From Triatoma infestans (taxonomy: Eukaryota; Arthropoda; Insecta; Hemiptera; Reduviidae), in assembly GCA_011037195.1 (NCBI GenBank), contig JAAEAF010000344.1, forward strand, positions 203,804-267,803: a stretch of DNA of 64,000 nt, in the 5' to 3' direction. Positions within the stretch are counted from its first letter, which is position 1. The number at the start of each line of letters is the position of its first letter. The notes beneath the pieces were generated by a model. It saw only the letters and a list, made by a program, of their open reading frames with translations, made no database searches and had not been told where the DNA came from. The position numbers and the translations under genes are program-made. Shown piece by piece: positions 22,313-33,096 of this stretch.

Positions 22313-23010
22313 TTTCCCAAGCTTTTTCTTTAAATGTAAACAATTACAAAGTTACTGAAGAAAAAACGGGAAAATTATGTTCGACAAAAGTTGAAAAGCG
22401 ATAGATAACGAATAGGCTAACGGTGTTACTAGTTTATTACTGCTATTGTTGAGGACTTCCTTCTTGATAATTTTTCCCTTACACCGCACTTTTCCTACAC
22501 AATGGCTGTTGTTTTCTTTATAAACATTAAGAAAACAGATGATGGTGGGGAAAGGAAATAGAGTCCATTAGCTAAACAGTGCTGGCAACATTTCTTGTGG
22601 TGATAGTTAAAAGCGTCCGGTGTGAATGTGTGTGAGTAAGTGTCTATTTGTCTGTCTATTTGTTGGAGAATCTTTATCTCTATACTGCATTCTGGCGGTA
22701 GCTAATGTAAAAAAAAGAAGAAAATGAAATGAAAAAAGAAGAGAAATAACAAAGAGATAAAGAGAGAGAGAAAAGTCACAGTGGTGAGACTTTAATGTCT
22801 TTTCCACAACTGCTTGCTTGTTTCACCTTCCTCGGACCGTCACTATCTAACTCTCTGGTGTTTCAATATGGCCGAGGTAATAAGGTAGAAAATTACTTCT
22901 TGTCTCCTCTACCTACCGGAAATCACCGCCAGGGGCCCCGGCTATAACGGCCATTTTCACCAACACGGCATGTGTTTATGTATTTTGTTTAAGTCTGTGT
23001 GTTGATAGGG
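22313..23010. other. Spacer with GC-richer promoter-like patch
   Basis: At 22855-22975 composition shifts to GC-rich with AATATGGCCGAGG and CGGCCATTTTCACC words. No ORF of note. It could be a host 5' region. Confidence 0.35.
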
Positions 23011-23011
23011 A

Positions 23012-23056
<45 letters not shown>

Positions 23057-23092
23057 TATATATATATAGACAGAGAGAGAGAGAGAGAGAGA
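23011..23092. repeat. CA-TA-GA compound microsatellite
   Basis: About 20 CA units, a short TA tract, then about 12 GA units. Confidence 0.9.
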
Positions 23093-23529
23093 GAAATTCA
23101 GAAATGAAACAATTAGTAGGATGAGGGTTGAAGTTGTGCTGCTGCATCACGGCCCGCAGGTCGTGCCACAATCAGAATCACCGGCTCCAGTAGCAGTTTA
23201 ATGATAAAAAAAGATCTCTGACAGTAATTTCATAATTTAAAAAAACTACAAGACCTGAATTTTATTTTTTTATATTACGTATTATTTTCTAAACTCCTGT
23301 TGACATGGCAACAACATTAACCACCATCCATGATGGTAGTGTGGGAGATAATGGTAACATACGTAGTTGTGATGTAATTATTATGGGGGATAATTTATTT
23401 TTTGTATGGTTTATATTCTTTTCCTACTTAATGATTATCTCTTGGTGAATGGACCACTATATTCCAGACTGAGTTTTATGCTATTCTTTGATATACTTTG
23501 GATGAGAGGGTATGTAAACACTAACTTAA
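23093..23529. other. Spacer
   Basis: No gene or repeat family recognised. Confidence 0.3.
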
Positions 23530-24110
23530 AAAGGTGTTTGAATCTGCTCGGATAGTCAAGCTGCGTTGAAGGCGCTGAGTTCATGTCTCTTCACTGAAAC
23601 TGGAAGAGCTTTCTTCTTTGAAAGATGTGCTTCTTGCCTGGCTAGCAGGTCATATGGGAATTTTTTGGAATGAGGAGGTGGACATGTTTGCCAAATTAGG
23701 CACCTCTCTCCCTTTCATTGGTCCCCTACCTGCTGTTGGTGTGTCTTTAGGCTTCCATCTCATGCCTGTCTAGCTTCCACTCAGGGATAGCTTCACAGCA
23801 TTCATCCCCATGGATCAGCTCAGTAGATTGTCGGCAGTCTAAGATGCTCATTGGGGGACCGGACAGGGCTATTAGTGAGATATTTCTGTGACTTTCACGC
23901 TCATCTCAATCATCTGGTTGGATCCCTTACTGGCACTGTGGTTTAAGGAACTCCTTTACGTAATGAGGTCCATGCCAGATCTCTTTATAAAGTCTGTAAG
24001 AAAGAGGAAGAAACACGCATCCATCTTATAACAGATTGCTTGGGTTGTGAGGAACTTCGGTCAGGACCTTTTGTCGGAACGGAATATCTGAGGAGACCTT
24101 AGGCTATTTC
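23530..24110 (+). pseudogene. LINE RNase H end and zinc-knuckle tail
   Basis: Frame pieces give an RNase H ending of the 'GHMGIFxNEEVDMFAKLGTS' kind (about 23655-23710). Further on is a tail containing EEETRIHLITDC and GCEELR (24000-24060), the zinc-knuckle end shared by RNase H-carrying non-LTR elements. Related to the reverse fragment at 3585-4085. Multiple frameshifts and stops. Confidence 0.65.
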
Positions 24111-24429
24111 ACTTTAAGATTATGGTTCGGACTGCGGAATTCTGAAGATGTTTTCTGGGGGGCGGGTTTACCATAACTCAAAAATGGTAAATCTCAGATT
24201 TTTCAAACATTATAAAACCCTTAATTCTAGCCACGGATTCTAATGATATGTACTGAATTGATGTTTCCGCTTGTTCTAAATTTTCTCGGAACGCTGTATA
24301 TCATCAACATATTTTAAAGATTGCTAATATATCTTATGATCTTCATTTGGATGTCTGGGGAAGGCTTCGCCTGCTCTAGGATTTATTTTCATGCAAGCGA
24401 GTGATTAGAAGTTGGTGATGCAGTTGTTC

Positions 24430-24770
24430 TTAATGCTGCCTGCTTAATGTTCTTGTAAAGACTGCCTTAGAGTACGCTGCTCTCATATGGCCGCTCTATA
24501 CTGCAGCAAAACATCAAACGGCTTGACAGGATTCAGCGGAAGAAATTCCAGCTGTTCCTCTTTTACATCGCCCAGGAGGGAGATGAGGTTCTTGAAACAC
24601 TCAAGAACAGGATGACCAAAAGCGCGCTTATTTTCCTCTTTAAGATTATCCACAGTTTGGTGGACAGTAGTGACCTGCTATCTAGAGTCAAGTCCAAATC
24701 AGGTCCCTTCTATGCGAGGAGTTGGAGTCTGACACAATCTTGGGCCTGCTTTCCGATACAATGACTCCTA
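24430..24770 (+). pseudogene. LINE reverse transcriptase thumb fragment
   Basis: Frames reading LEYAALIWPLYTAA, then RLDRIQRKKFQLFLFYIAQ and ALIFLFKIIHSLVDSSDLLS match the region after the RT catalytic core in Jockey/CR1-group elements (consensus 'LEYAS-x-W-P-Y... RIERVQRRFLRFL... L-LYKLLNG-x-D...LL'). The fragment joins abruptly to RNase H-type sequence at about 24780, so it probably comes from a different LINE family. Confidence 0.6.
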
Positions 24771-24799
24771 GAAACGACTTCCGAAAACCCTTCAGAGTC

Positions 24800-25809
24800 T
24801 TGATAGTATGGGTATTGAAGGACAGGCCGCCAATTTTAGGCGAAACCATGTGATACACGGATGGATCTATGGAGGAAGGAGTGAAAGCCGGCGTGTTCGG
24901 GGCCTATCTGAGATGTGCCACCTCGGTAAGCCTGGGAAGGCTAGCCACGGACTTTCAGGCGGAGCTAGTCGCAATTATTACCTGCGCGCCGAAATGAGAA
25001 TACTGGGAGTGTACAATCCCAGAGTCATCATTTATTCGGTTAGCCAGGAGGCTCTGCGAGCAATTAACTTGTGGGAGATCAGCTCAAGGCTGGTGTGGGA
25101 CTGCCTAGATGTACTCAGGGAAATTAGTAGCCGTAATAAGGTTTTGCTGGGCATTCGGGTCACAGAAGCGATGAGGCGGAGAACGTTTGGCCTGGGAGGG
25201 TTCCATTGGAATCCTTATCGGGCCTGAACCGTTTTGTGGGGTCACAAGATGCCTCAGGAGTGCATCCACTAAGACATGGATGCACGACCGTTTAAGGGAA
25301 TGCTAGGCTAAAACACCAGGCCAAAGGCAGGCATTCATAGCTACTCGCCCAGGCTAACTGCAGAATTACTCCAACAAGGTCGGGTTGCCATAAGGATAGC
25401 ACTTGGCCTCCTCACTGGCCACTGTAGACTTGATAAGCACCTGTGGACGCATGGGCCTGGCAACGAATATCCTGTGTAAGTTTTGTCAGGAAGAAGAGGA
25501 AACAGTGCTGCATATTTTGTGTCAGTGCTAGTGGCTCGTATGCTGAGGTTTCGCCTCTATGAAGAGGAGAAGCTGACGCCTGCAAGCCACACTCAGAGGT
25601 CTCTTTCGGGACTATTAAGTCTAATAAAGCAGACAGGACTCGAGAGGGTCCGACCACCTAAAAGCCTCCCCCTCCGGATTCCAAAGTTCAGATAAGGAAC
25701 AGGACCGGTGAGGGACCTCCAACTTATGGGGTGCCACAATAGACCCATAGTGGTCGCGGTGGCGTAGACTGGAAAGCCAAACCCCCATAGAATCTAATCT
25801 AATCTAAAT
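24800..25809 (+). pseudogene. LINE RNase H, CCHC tail and 3' end
   Basis: About 24850-24900 reads TDGSMEEGVKAGVFG, the opening TDGS strand of RNase H with the first catalytic Asp. DFQAELVAII (24950-24980) supplies the Glu. After stops, ARLTAELLQQ (25352) and IALGLLTGHCRLDKHL (25398-25445) lead to a CCHC knuckle, KFCQEEEETVLHILCQC (25480-25530). The element ends with a pentanucleotide tail AATCTAATCTAATCTAAAT (25791-25809). The 139-aa open frame at 24808-25227 is in a shifted frame and is not the ancestral one. R1/LOA/I-like RNase H-bearing element; dead. Confidence 0.72.
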
Positions 25810-26999
25810 GAGGTGCCTTCAAAGATCACTGAGAAAATGACATGAATTTTATGGAGGCCAACATTCTTCAAATTCTCCTTAGTAGAGAGTGTTCCTTGTT
25901 CCGTTGAGTGCTCAATGTTCCGTTTAAATGAATTTTGGTTCCTTGGGAATGTTTAAAGAACAGAGATGTTTGTTTTGTTTTGTTTGTAATTGGATAACTA
26001 ATATTTGTGGCTGTCAGCGATTTGTGGCTGTAAAATAATAAACATAACAGACAAACACTCTGGGAAAATTGTGTTTAGCTGCGATTTAAGCTTCTGTGTT
26101 ACATTATCAGTTCAATACTCTGCATTGCTCCACCACAGACCTACATTAGTTTAGTAAACATTGCGAGTTTGAAGAAAAAATTTGTAAATAGAAAACAGAG
26201 CAAGTCGAGTAAATATTTCGGTAGCAAAATATTATTTGAAAGCAAATCACTAAATATAATAACCTCAGTAAAAAGAATAATTCAGTACAAAAAGAAAAGA
26301 AAGTAAAAAAAAAGTGAAAATAGTTAATTATTAAAACAAAAAGTATTGCAAAGTATAAAGTCACAGTAAGTTAATGTCATTGAAAGTTTTGTAACTAGGC
26401 TTTGTCTTTTAATTTATTTATTTACTTTTGTTAAACAAAAGAGCTATAAAAATTCTTTTTTGTATTTCTAATGTTTAAATAAATATGTATACATCGATAA
26501 CTTTGTTCCAAAAAAATTCTTTTGTTTTTTATTTAATTGTAAATAAAAACAAAGATTTATTATGAGTATAGCTTTGTTTTATCTCTTTTTTTATACATTA
26601 ATCGATGAACAGAATCGATGTGGACTGAAGGAAGGGCCGCCCGCAGTGCTCTCAGTACAAGAATACGATTATAAAAGTTTGATATAGTATTAGTTGTATA
26701 GATAACGAGCGCTTTTTTTGTATTATAAAAGTAACAAACGTTATAACGTTATATAGTAATAGATAAAAACATAATAATTGGTACTGAGAATGAATTAACA
26801 TTAGGAAACAAAAGGAGGAACGTATTAAGTACGTGTGTATGTATAATTAATATATGGCGTTAAGACAAGACTCCAGCTGCAAGGTAGAATAAAATAAAAA
26901 CAATATATGATTTAAAAGGCTGTGGTTGTTTCTTTATTCTTTTATTACTTTTTTGTAGAGTGCATGCGACCAAAAGAGGTGTATTGTGCCACCCCCACT
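25810..26999. other. AT-rich spacer with several ATCGAT sites
   Basis: No gene seen. ATCGAT words occur at about 26493, 26602 and 26614. A- and T-rich elsewhere. Confidence 0.35.
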
Positions 27000-27440
27000 G
27001 GTGCCAAGGATGAGGCCACTCACCTACAGCACCCTTTCCAGGTTAAGATCTCTGAGAAATCTCGGGAACTGAGAAGTTTCTAATAAGGGAGTATATCTTC
27101 CTCCAACACTTGGTAACATGTTCTAGGCCCAGCTTCTTCAAGGTGACCTCTCAGTCTCTATAATGCTCCGTGAAGAAACCCGCCAAACATGCGAAGCATA
27201 TTTTTACTCAGAACTGCTGATGCACGCTTCAAATCTTTTCTGGGTATAACCAGACCAGACAGGTCTTTGCTTTCTTCAGTCCTGCGAGGGATTTCCAGAG
27301 CTTTGCTGTCTTCACTTACTCCTCATTCCTGAGCTCTTCCCGTAAGAGACTGGTCGCTTATCTCACCAAAAGTTTCTGGCCCCATAAAAATAGATACAGT
27401 ACCTTTCCTTGCCAGGATATCGGCTATCTTTCAGTTAAAA
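27000..27440 (-). pseudogene. LINE RNase H tail remnant, reverse strand
   Basis: The reverse strand reads ADILARKGTVS at the RNase H end, then FGEISDQSL, a counterpart of the GISDQPLREEL block at 6301-6345. A frameshifted tail continues to about 27040. Third copy of the family at 6130 and 18240. Confidence 0.6.
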
Positions 27441-27449
27441 TCCATCAAT

Positions 27450-27840
27450 CTTCGACTGTACTGAACATTTTTTCTTCAGTTTTTCTCGGCAATGGCAACA
27501 ATGATTTTCTTTATTTGAAACAGTTAGCTAGGGAAATTTATTTATTGACATGTTTTCTGGGGAAGCAACAATATTTAAGGGAAGTAGCACTTCAGTACAA
27601 TATCCGGTCCTACTAACTAGATAATACTAGAAGCATTGCTAAAATTTGAAGAAATTGGTCGTGCGGGTTACAAAATTGGTTTGAGTTTGGGGGGGGGGTT
27701 CAAAAACGCCTCCAATGATTTTCTTTAAACTTGGAATGGTTTCTGTTTTTTCAAAAAACATTATTTTTAGGTAGTTTCGAGGAATCTGTGACGTCAGATT
27801 TCAGATTTATTAATCATCTCAAATACTACCTGCAGTGCTG
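27450..27840 (+). mobile_element. HINE-like internal fragment
   Basis: Contains the module core (TTTTTCTCGGCAATGGCAAC, GATTTTCTTT, TTTGAAACA...GGGAAATT) and the G-run variant. No terminus is preserved. Confidence 0.45.
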
Positions 27841-29190
27841 CTACTAAACAACATTTACCCGCACACCCAGCATATTTATATAATTAGCCAACTGAGAATC
27901 AAATAGCAGAATTCAGCAAAATAATTTGGTTTAAAACACCAAATATTAGTTCTTTCTTATAGCAGCTGTTTTCATTTCTATTATTATTTTGTTAATCAGC
28001 TGATTTCTTTTATCTTGTGAATTCATTTAACGATACTATCGATAAAAACAAAGTAAAAAAAAGAAACTATAGGTAGTAATTATATTTGTAGTTAATAGGT
28101 TTTGGTACTCTACAGTTTGCATGTTGAAGAGTCTTTAGTTGGAGCTGGGCAGCCATATGTGTTAATATAGAAGTTGTGCAGCTCCGACATTAGGCTTTCA
28201 TATTTTAGTGTTGTTGGTGTGTAATCGGCTAGTTAGTAGGGTGAAAGGGGGGGGCAGATGTTGTTCTGGGTTGTTGTTGTTGTTGATGGCTAATTTAGTA
28301 GATATGGCAGTGGTTGTTAGGCTGAAAGGAGAGCGACACAGAGGGAGAGAACTTAGTTATTGCATGTGAGAGTGTTACAGCGCAGGCGTATTCAACCTTT
28401 CTGCACACTCACTTCTTAGCTGCGGGCCAATCATTTCTTTTTGGTTACCAAAAACAAAAAGTAATAAAAAAATAGTTATTACCTTCGCGTGGTTTGGAAA
28501 ACCAGTCAAAAGGTTTCTTTTGTTTGTTAGGTTATAACGAGGGGCTAAGCCTTCAGGGCGTAGTTTTGTTAACTCATTGGGGTCAGTTATGTATTTTTTT
28601 TTTTTTTTTGGAGGGTGTAGGTCTTTTTTTTTGTATTTTATGTGTGAATATGTGTGCGTGTGTGAGAGATATGTGTCTATCACTAGGAGATATGTATTAA
28701 TATAATGGTTACTAAGAGGTTATGCTGTCGTGTTGTGTATGTTTGTATGGAGCCCATAAAGAATAAGCACCAAGATGGCGTAGTCGTATTAGTCGTATCT
28801 GACCCCAGATCAACTGAGCTTGTACACCACATAATGTCATAATACTAACTTTGTTTTTATTTTCTCGGGAGGGAACTCCCAGCCAGGTGGGTATAGATAG
28901 GTGGTGGGGCATAGCCTTAACATTCTGCTCTGCCCTCTTTCTTTCATCGTATATATATATATATATATATATATAAACATATATACATTTAAGACCAAAT
29001 ATTTCACAGTACTAATAAAATATAAGTTTAAAAACTCTATCTGTGAAAAGGAAAATTCCACGTCTTTCTTAAAGCTGTAATTCTTGCCAGTTTCTAATTT
29101 GACAAATTAAACCTAAACTGACCGGATGCTTAAGAGTCCCTTCACTAAAATGTTTCATATAAAAATGAATAGTCCGATATATATATATAT
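27841..29190. other. Non-repeat spacer with promoter-like cluster
   Basis: After the CAGCTG/TATCGATA cluster (27960-28045) the sequence is GC-richer to about 28380, then mixed. CAAGATGGCG lies at about 28770 and a TA microsatellite at 28951-28974. No convincing exon. Frames such as 28375-28683 (reverse) have no recognisable domain. Confidence 0.35.
27960..28045. promoter_or_regulatory. Possible promoter motif cluster
   Basis: AGCAGCTGTTTTC (27962) and TAATCAGCTGATTTC (27994) are followed by ACTATCGATAAAAA (28033). Palindromic CAGCTG with flanking AT and the DRE-like TATCGATA are both known insect housekeeping core-promoter words. Co-occurrence within 75 bp is suggestive, but no transcript can be shown. 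Confidence 0.3.
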
Positions 29191-29193
29191 CAT

Positions 29194-30188
29194 TACTTTC
29201 CGTTACTGCTATAACAGGAAGTATTGCGGCAAAATACCAGAAAGCTCAAAGACGTTATTCCGTGCATCACCCTGGATCTTTTTACTTACTATTACTCCTA
29301 AGAGGAAGAAGAAGTAGTGCTAGTTACTGCTACAGTCCTGTTCTGATTGGGCCAGATTTTCGAAATGGAGTTTTCACTGAAAATGAAAAACATGTTTTTA
29401 GCGAATCGTCTGTATGTGTGTAAATAGAATATTTCAAAAACGCAAAGTTGCTGTAAGTTCAAACTTGGTATTCCATTTAGGTCCCACCGCACTACCGCCG
29501 CATCAGAAACAAACAATTCAGGTAAAATCCAACAACCTGGAGTGAGACTATACTGAATGTTATTTTTCTTCCGTTTTGCGTGATTTTCTCAAAAACGGCC
29601 CCAACGATTTTCTTTAAGCTCCGTACACTGTCTACACTCATAAATACCTATTACTTTTATATGAAACATTTTCCTGGAAAATTTAACGCTGGGGGAACAG
29701 TAGCGTTATGCTTTCCCATAAAGTACCACTTCAGTATGATATAATATGGTGTTTACCACCTACATAATATTAATACACATTAGCAGCATTGATAGAATTC
29801 CACACTTGAAGGAAATTGGATAACCGTAAATGCGATTTTACAGAATAGGATTTTCAGTTTTTTGGAATTTTTGTCGAAAACTGTTTTCGATGATTTTGTT
29901 TAAAACTCGGAATGGTTGGTGCATAGCTAGAAATGTATCACTTTTATTTGGAAATATATTTTTAAAATAACAATGATTTTGGTGAGGTATTGGAGGGCGG
30001 GGTCTGTCAGTTAGTTTAAATTCTCAGCTTTGAAATAGGGCGTTCCACATCAGGCCGCTGAGGTATACAATTAAAATCCCCACTACCACTTTTATGGCCA
30101 GCCCAACTAAACATTACTATTTTATACAAACTTTCATTATATGGTATTGGTTAGGGAAAGTGGTGTAAGAGTTTCGCACCAGATTTTT
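29194..30188 (+). mobile_element. HINE-like repeat copy
   Basis: Terminus TACTTTCCGTTACTGCTA and CAGGAAGTATTGCGG (29215), then an extra 100 bp before the GATTTTCGAAATGGAGTTTT block (29354). Modules with decayed CCGG boxes follow. The 3' variant tail ends in GGGAAAGTGGTGTAAGAGTT and CGCACCAGATTTTTTTT. The short ORF at 29126-29317 is a chance opening. Confidence 0.55.
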
Positions 30189-30875
30189 TTTAATTTTCTT
30201 CTGACTTTAGACTCAATATTGAAGGAAATCGGCCAACCGCAAGGGCATCTTTACAAAGTAGGTTTTTTATTTTGAGTTTTTAGATTTTCCACATGAACGG
30301 GATATAGTCGTATCACTTTTATTTAAACCATTTTTTACCGCAAAAATTGTTTTTTTTTGGGGTTGTGAGGAAGGTGTGACGTTAAATTCCAAATGTTATT
30401 GGCGTGGGTTGCAATGTAACCACTTCACCAACTACCTGCTATTGGTAGATACAAGTTCCACACCACCTCTATATCTATGTTGCGCTAAATGCCTAAAGTT
30501 TCCAAGCTTAAAGAAAACTTCACAATCTCTAATTGAGTGAACTGCAGTGGTGTGCCATAAAAGTAGTAGTGGGGATTTTAATTGTATACCAATTGAGTTT
30601 CACAGCAGATTTTCAATGTACTCACTACATAAATACAGACATCATTTTTGATTTGAAACTCTTTTCCTTTTCACCACTTGCCTTTGAAGCTTTTCATTGG
30701 TTTGTAGGGGAAGCAGAGCCAGAGGCATACCTCTATAGTGGCATTTCAATATATTTCACAGTTCCGTCATATACCCAGGATTATACATGATTAATTCTAC
30801 TGCGCAAATTTGAATTTTAGAAGAAAATTTCCCACCCAGTGGCTGTGAGTGTTTCACGCTACATGATTTTTCTTT
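30189..30875 (+). mobile_element. HINE-like fragment, 3' half
   Basis: Module text (AAATCGGCCAACCGCAAGGG) and a decayed 3' end GGCTGTGAGTGTTTCACGCT with CATGATTTTTC (30841-30872). Confidence 0.4.
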
Positions 30876-31164
30876 ATAATTTTATTTACGCCCTCATGCA
30901 AGAAGTAAAACTTAACCAATCTACGGTTTACTTCTTAAATAAAACCGTGGAGAAAGTTAAATTTTTGTTATAGAAGCGAAATATCTTTTGCTACCTCATT
31001 TAACCTTCATGCTTCTGTATTTCCCACATTTACACCATCATTTTGTAATAACATATGATACAACAACAACAAAAAATTAATAAGCCACAGCTGACTTAAT
31101 TTTGTTCAACCAACACTCCCTTCGTCATTAAATGGAACTAATTTGTTGAAGCTATTTTTAGTTG
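30876..31164. other. Spacer
   Basis: No feature recognised apart from a CAGCTGAC site near 31088. Confidence 0.3.
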
Positions 31165-31655
31165 GCAGTTGTACACGGATGTAAAAAAAATGTTTTTAGC
31201 GAAGATCTGTTCTGTGTGTGTGTGTGTGTATGCTTGTGCATGATGTGTTCGAGAGAGTTTCGATAAAAATCCGCCAACCGGAAGATCAATTTTATAATTT
31301 TTTCCCCCAGCTTATCGAGATTTCCTCAAAAAATAGCAATAACAATTTGTTCCCAGCTGCGCCACCACCAACTTGCATAAGTATTTTATTTGAAAAATTT
31401 GCCGGGAAAAATGGGTTAACTAAATTTAAATGTGCCCAAGCTTTCTTGGTTTCAATATAGAGCCGCTCCACATAAGGCCGCTCAGGTATACAAGTAAAAT
31501 CCCCGCCACTATTCTTATGGCCAGCCCAACTAAACATTGTAACGTTGTAATTTTATAGAAAATTTCTCGATTAAATTGTTGGAATTAATTGGATTAAGAA
31601 AAAGAAAAATTAGAGCAAGAGAAAGTGATGTGAGTGTTTCAAACCAGATTTTTTC
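31165..31655 (+). mobile_element. HINE-like repeat copy, 5' end missing
   Basis: Starts in the ATGTTTTTAGCGAA block, TG tract 31214-31229, a CAACCGGAAGATC box (31275), the variant tail (CCGCTCAGGTATACAAGTAA), then GAGCAAGAGAAAGTGATGTG and AGTGTTTCAAACCAGATTTT. Confidence 0.6.
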
Positions 31656-31899
31656 CCCTAAAAGTTCCAAACCATCCCGGCTTACCTCGCAAAACTTTCT
31701 TTGCTAGCCTGCTTTCAGACATGCAGACATTGCTTTCATGTCCGAACTACCATTTTCTGTGGTTCCGCCGTACAAAAGATAACTAATCTGGTTTCTCCCC
31801 CCACCCGAACAACAACCAAGCTTTTCGGTTTCTTCTTATTCGCCAAAAGCCTCACTGGAATATCCAAATATTCTCCACAGTACTCCAGGTAATGACAAA

Positions 31900-32195
31900 A
31901 ATTAAGTGGATTTGCCAGAAATTACCAAATTTGAAGAAAATCGATTCCTAACCGGAAGTGAGCATTTATTGAAACCTTTTTTTTCGCGGTTTTCCTGGAA
32001 AAATGACACAATCTGATTTTCTTTAGACTTGTAAACGAACCACAACATAAGTAGACCATCTATCACTTACTTGCTTGTTTGGACATTTTTCCGAGAAATG
32101 TTGTAATTTTAATATTCACAGAGGAGCTCTCAAACTGGAGGCAGTGAAGGCAATAAATTAATAAAATTGTGTGATCGTTTCACACCAGATCTTCA
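31900..32195 (+). mobile_element. HINE-like 3' fragment
   Basis: A TAACCGGAAGTGAG box at 31951 and a 3' end with GTGTGATCGTTTCACACCAG (32171-32190), where the hairpin is intact but the preceding AGTAAGAGAAAGT is lost. Confidence 0.5.
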
Positions 32196-32940
32196 CTAAC
32201 TATTAATTACCGTATGCCATTTTTTCTTACTTTTTCCACCGTTTAGTGATACTAGTATGAAATAAAAATTATATATTCATAACGGTTTAAAGGTAATAAG
32301 CTTTTCTAAATTATATATCTGATTTAATTTTTAACATTTGATAGCTTAATTTATTTAGCACGCCATACAGATATAAAAACATTAAACTAGAGGAAGAATA
32401 TAAAAATGAACTAAATAAAAAAAAACACAATCCAAACCTGCTACATTTAATGAAGCAGAAAATTATTAACCTGGTGAATTGTTACCTTCATTGTAAGAGA
32501 GCGCTACTAGGGGCTTGTTTTGTGTAGGGAAACAGAACATTAAAATACATTAGATATGGATCAGCTGTTGGCCAACAGTGGCGCGCTCTCAACGTTAGTG
32601 GGCTTGCCTAGAATTAGAAACATACCTATATATGTATAATAAAATACAACTAGAGAATTAAATTGCATGAATAAAGGAATGTACGGTTATTAGTTTTGTT
32701 TATAATAATTCTATCCATTAGATTTTCCGTTTTATTCTGTGATTTCCGCTTATTTTTTTTTTATGCACAATTAGACTAGAAAATAATTTTTCTAAACGAA
32801 TTCCATTACATGACGAACAAACGCGTAGTAGAATATCCATTTATATTCCGTATAATTACCACCTTAGCATGCAAGACACATGGGTTTTGATCAAAATCAA
32901 CGTCAACGGAAGTGCGACTTTCCTTAGCATAATTTTGACT
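32196..32940. other. AT-rich spacer
   Basis: A GC-richer patch at 32555-32600 contains GATCAGCTGTTGG. No gene recognised. Confidence 0.35.
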
Positions 32941-33034
32941 CACTTTTGCTACTGGTAAGAGGAAGTATTGAGATCGTGTCAAATTTTTGATATTCAATTT
33001 TCACCGGAAGTACATGTTTTGAGGTCCAACCAAG

Positions 33035-33096
33035 TACATGTATTGTGAGTCCAGTACAGGTATTGTGAGTCCAGTACAATTATTGTGAGTCCAGTA
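33035..33096. repeat. 20-bp minisatellite, left block
   Basis: Three units of tattgtgagtccagtacagg with minor variants, cut by the LINE at 33096/33097. Confidence 0.85.

Noticed and set aside
25791..25809. Telomeric or subtelomeric repeat
   Set aside because: Only three or four AATCT units, located precisely at a LINE 3' end.
30533..30790. 85-aa frame as a small gene
   Set aside because: It lies in decayed HINE-like sequence and has no family resemblance or codon signal.
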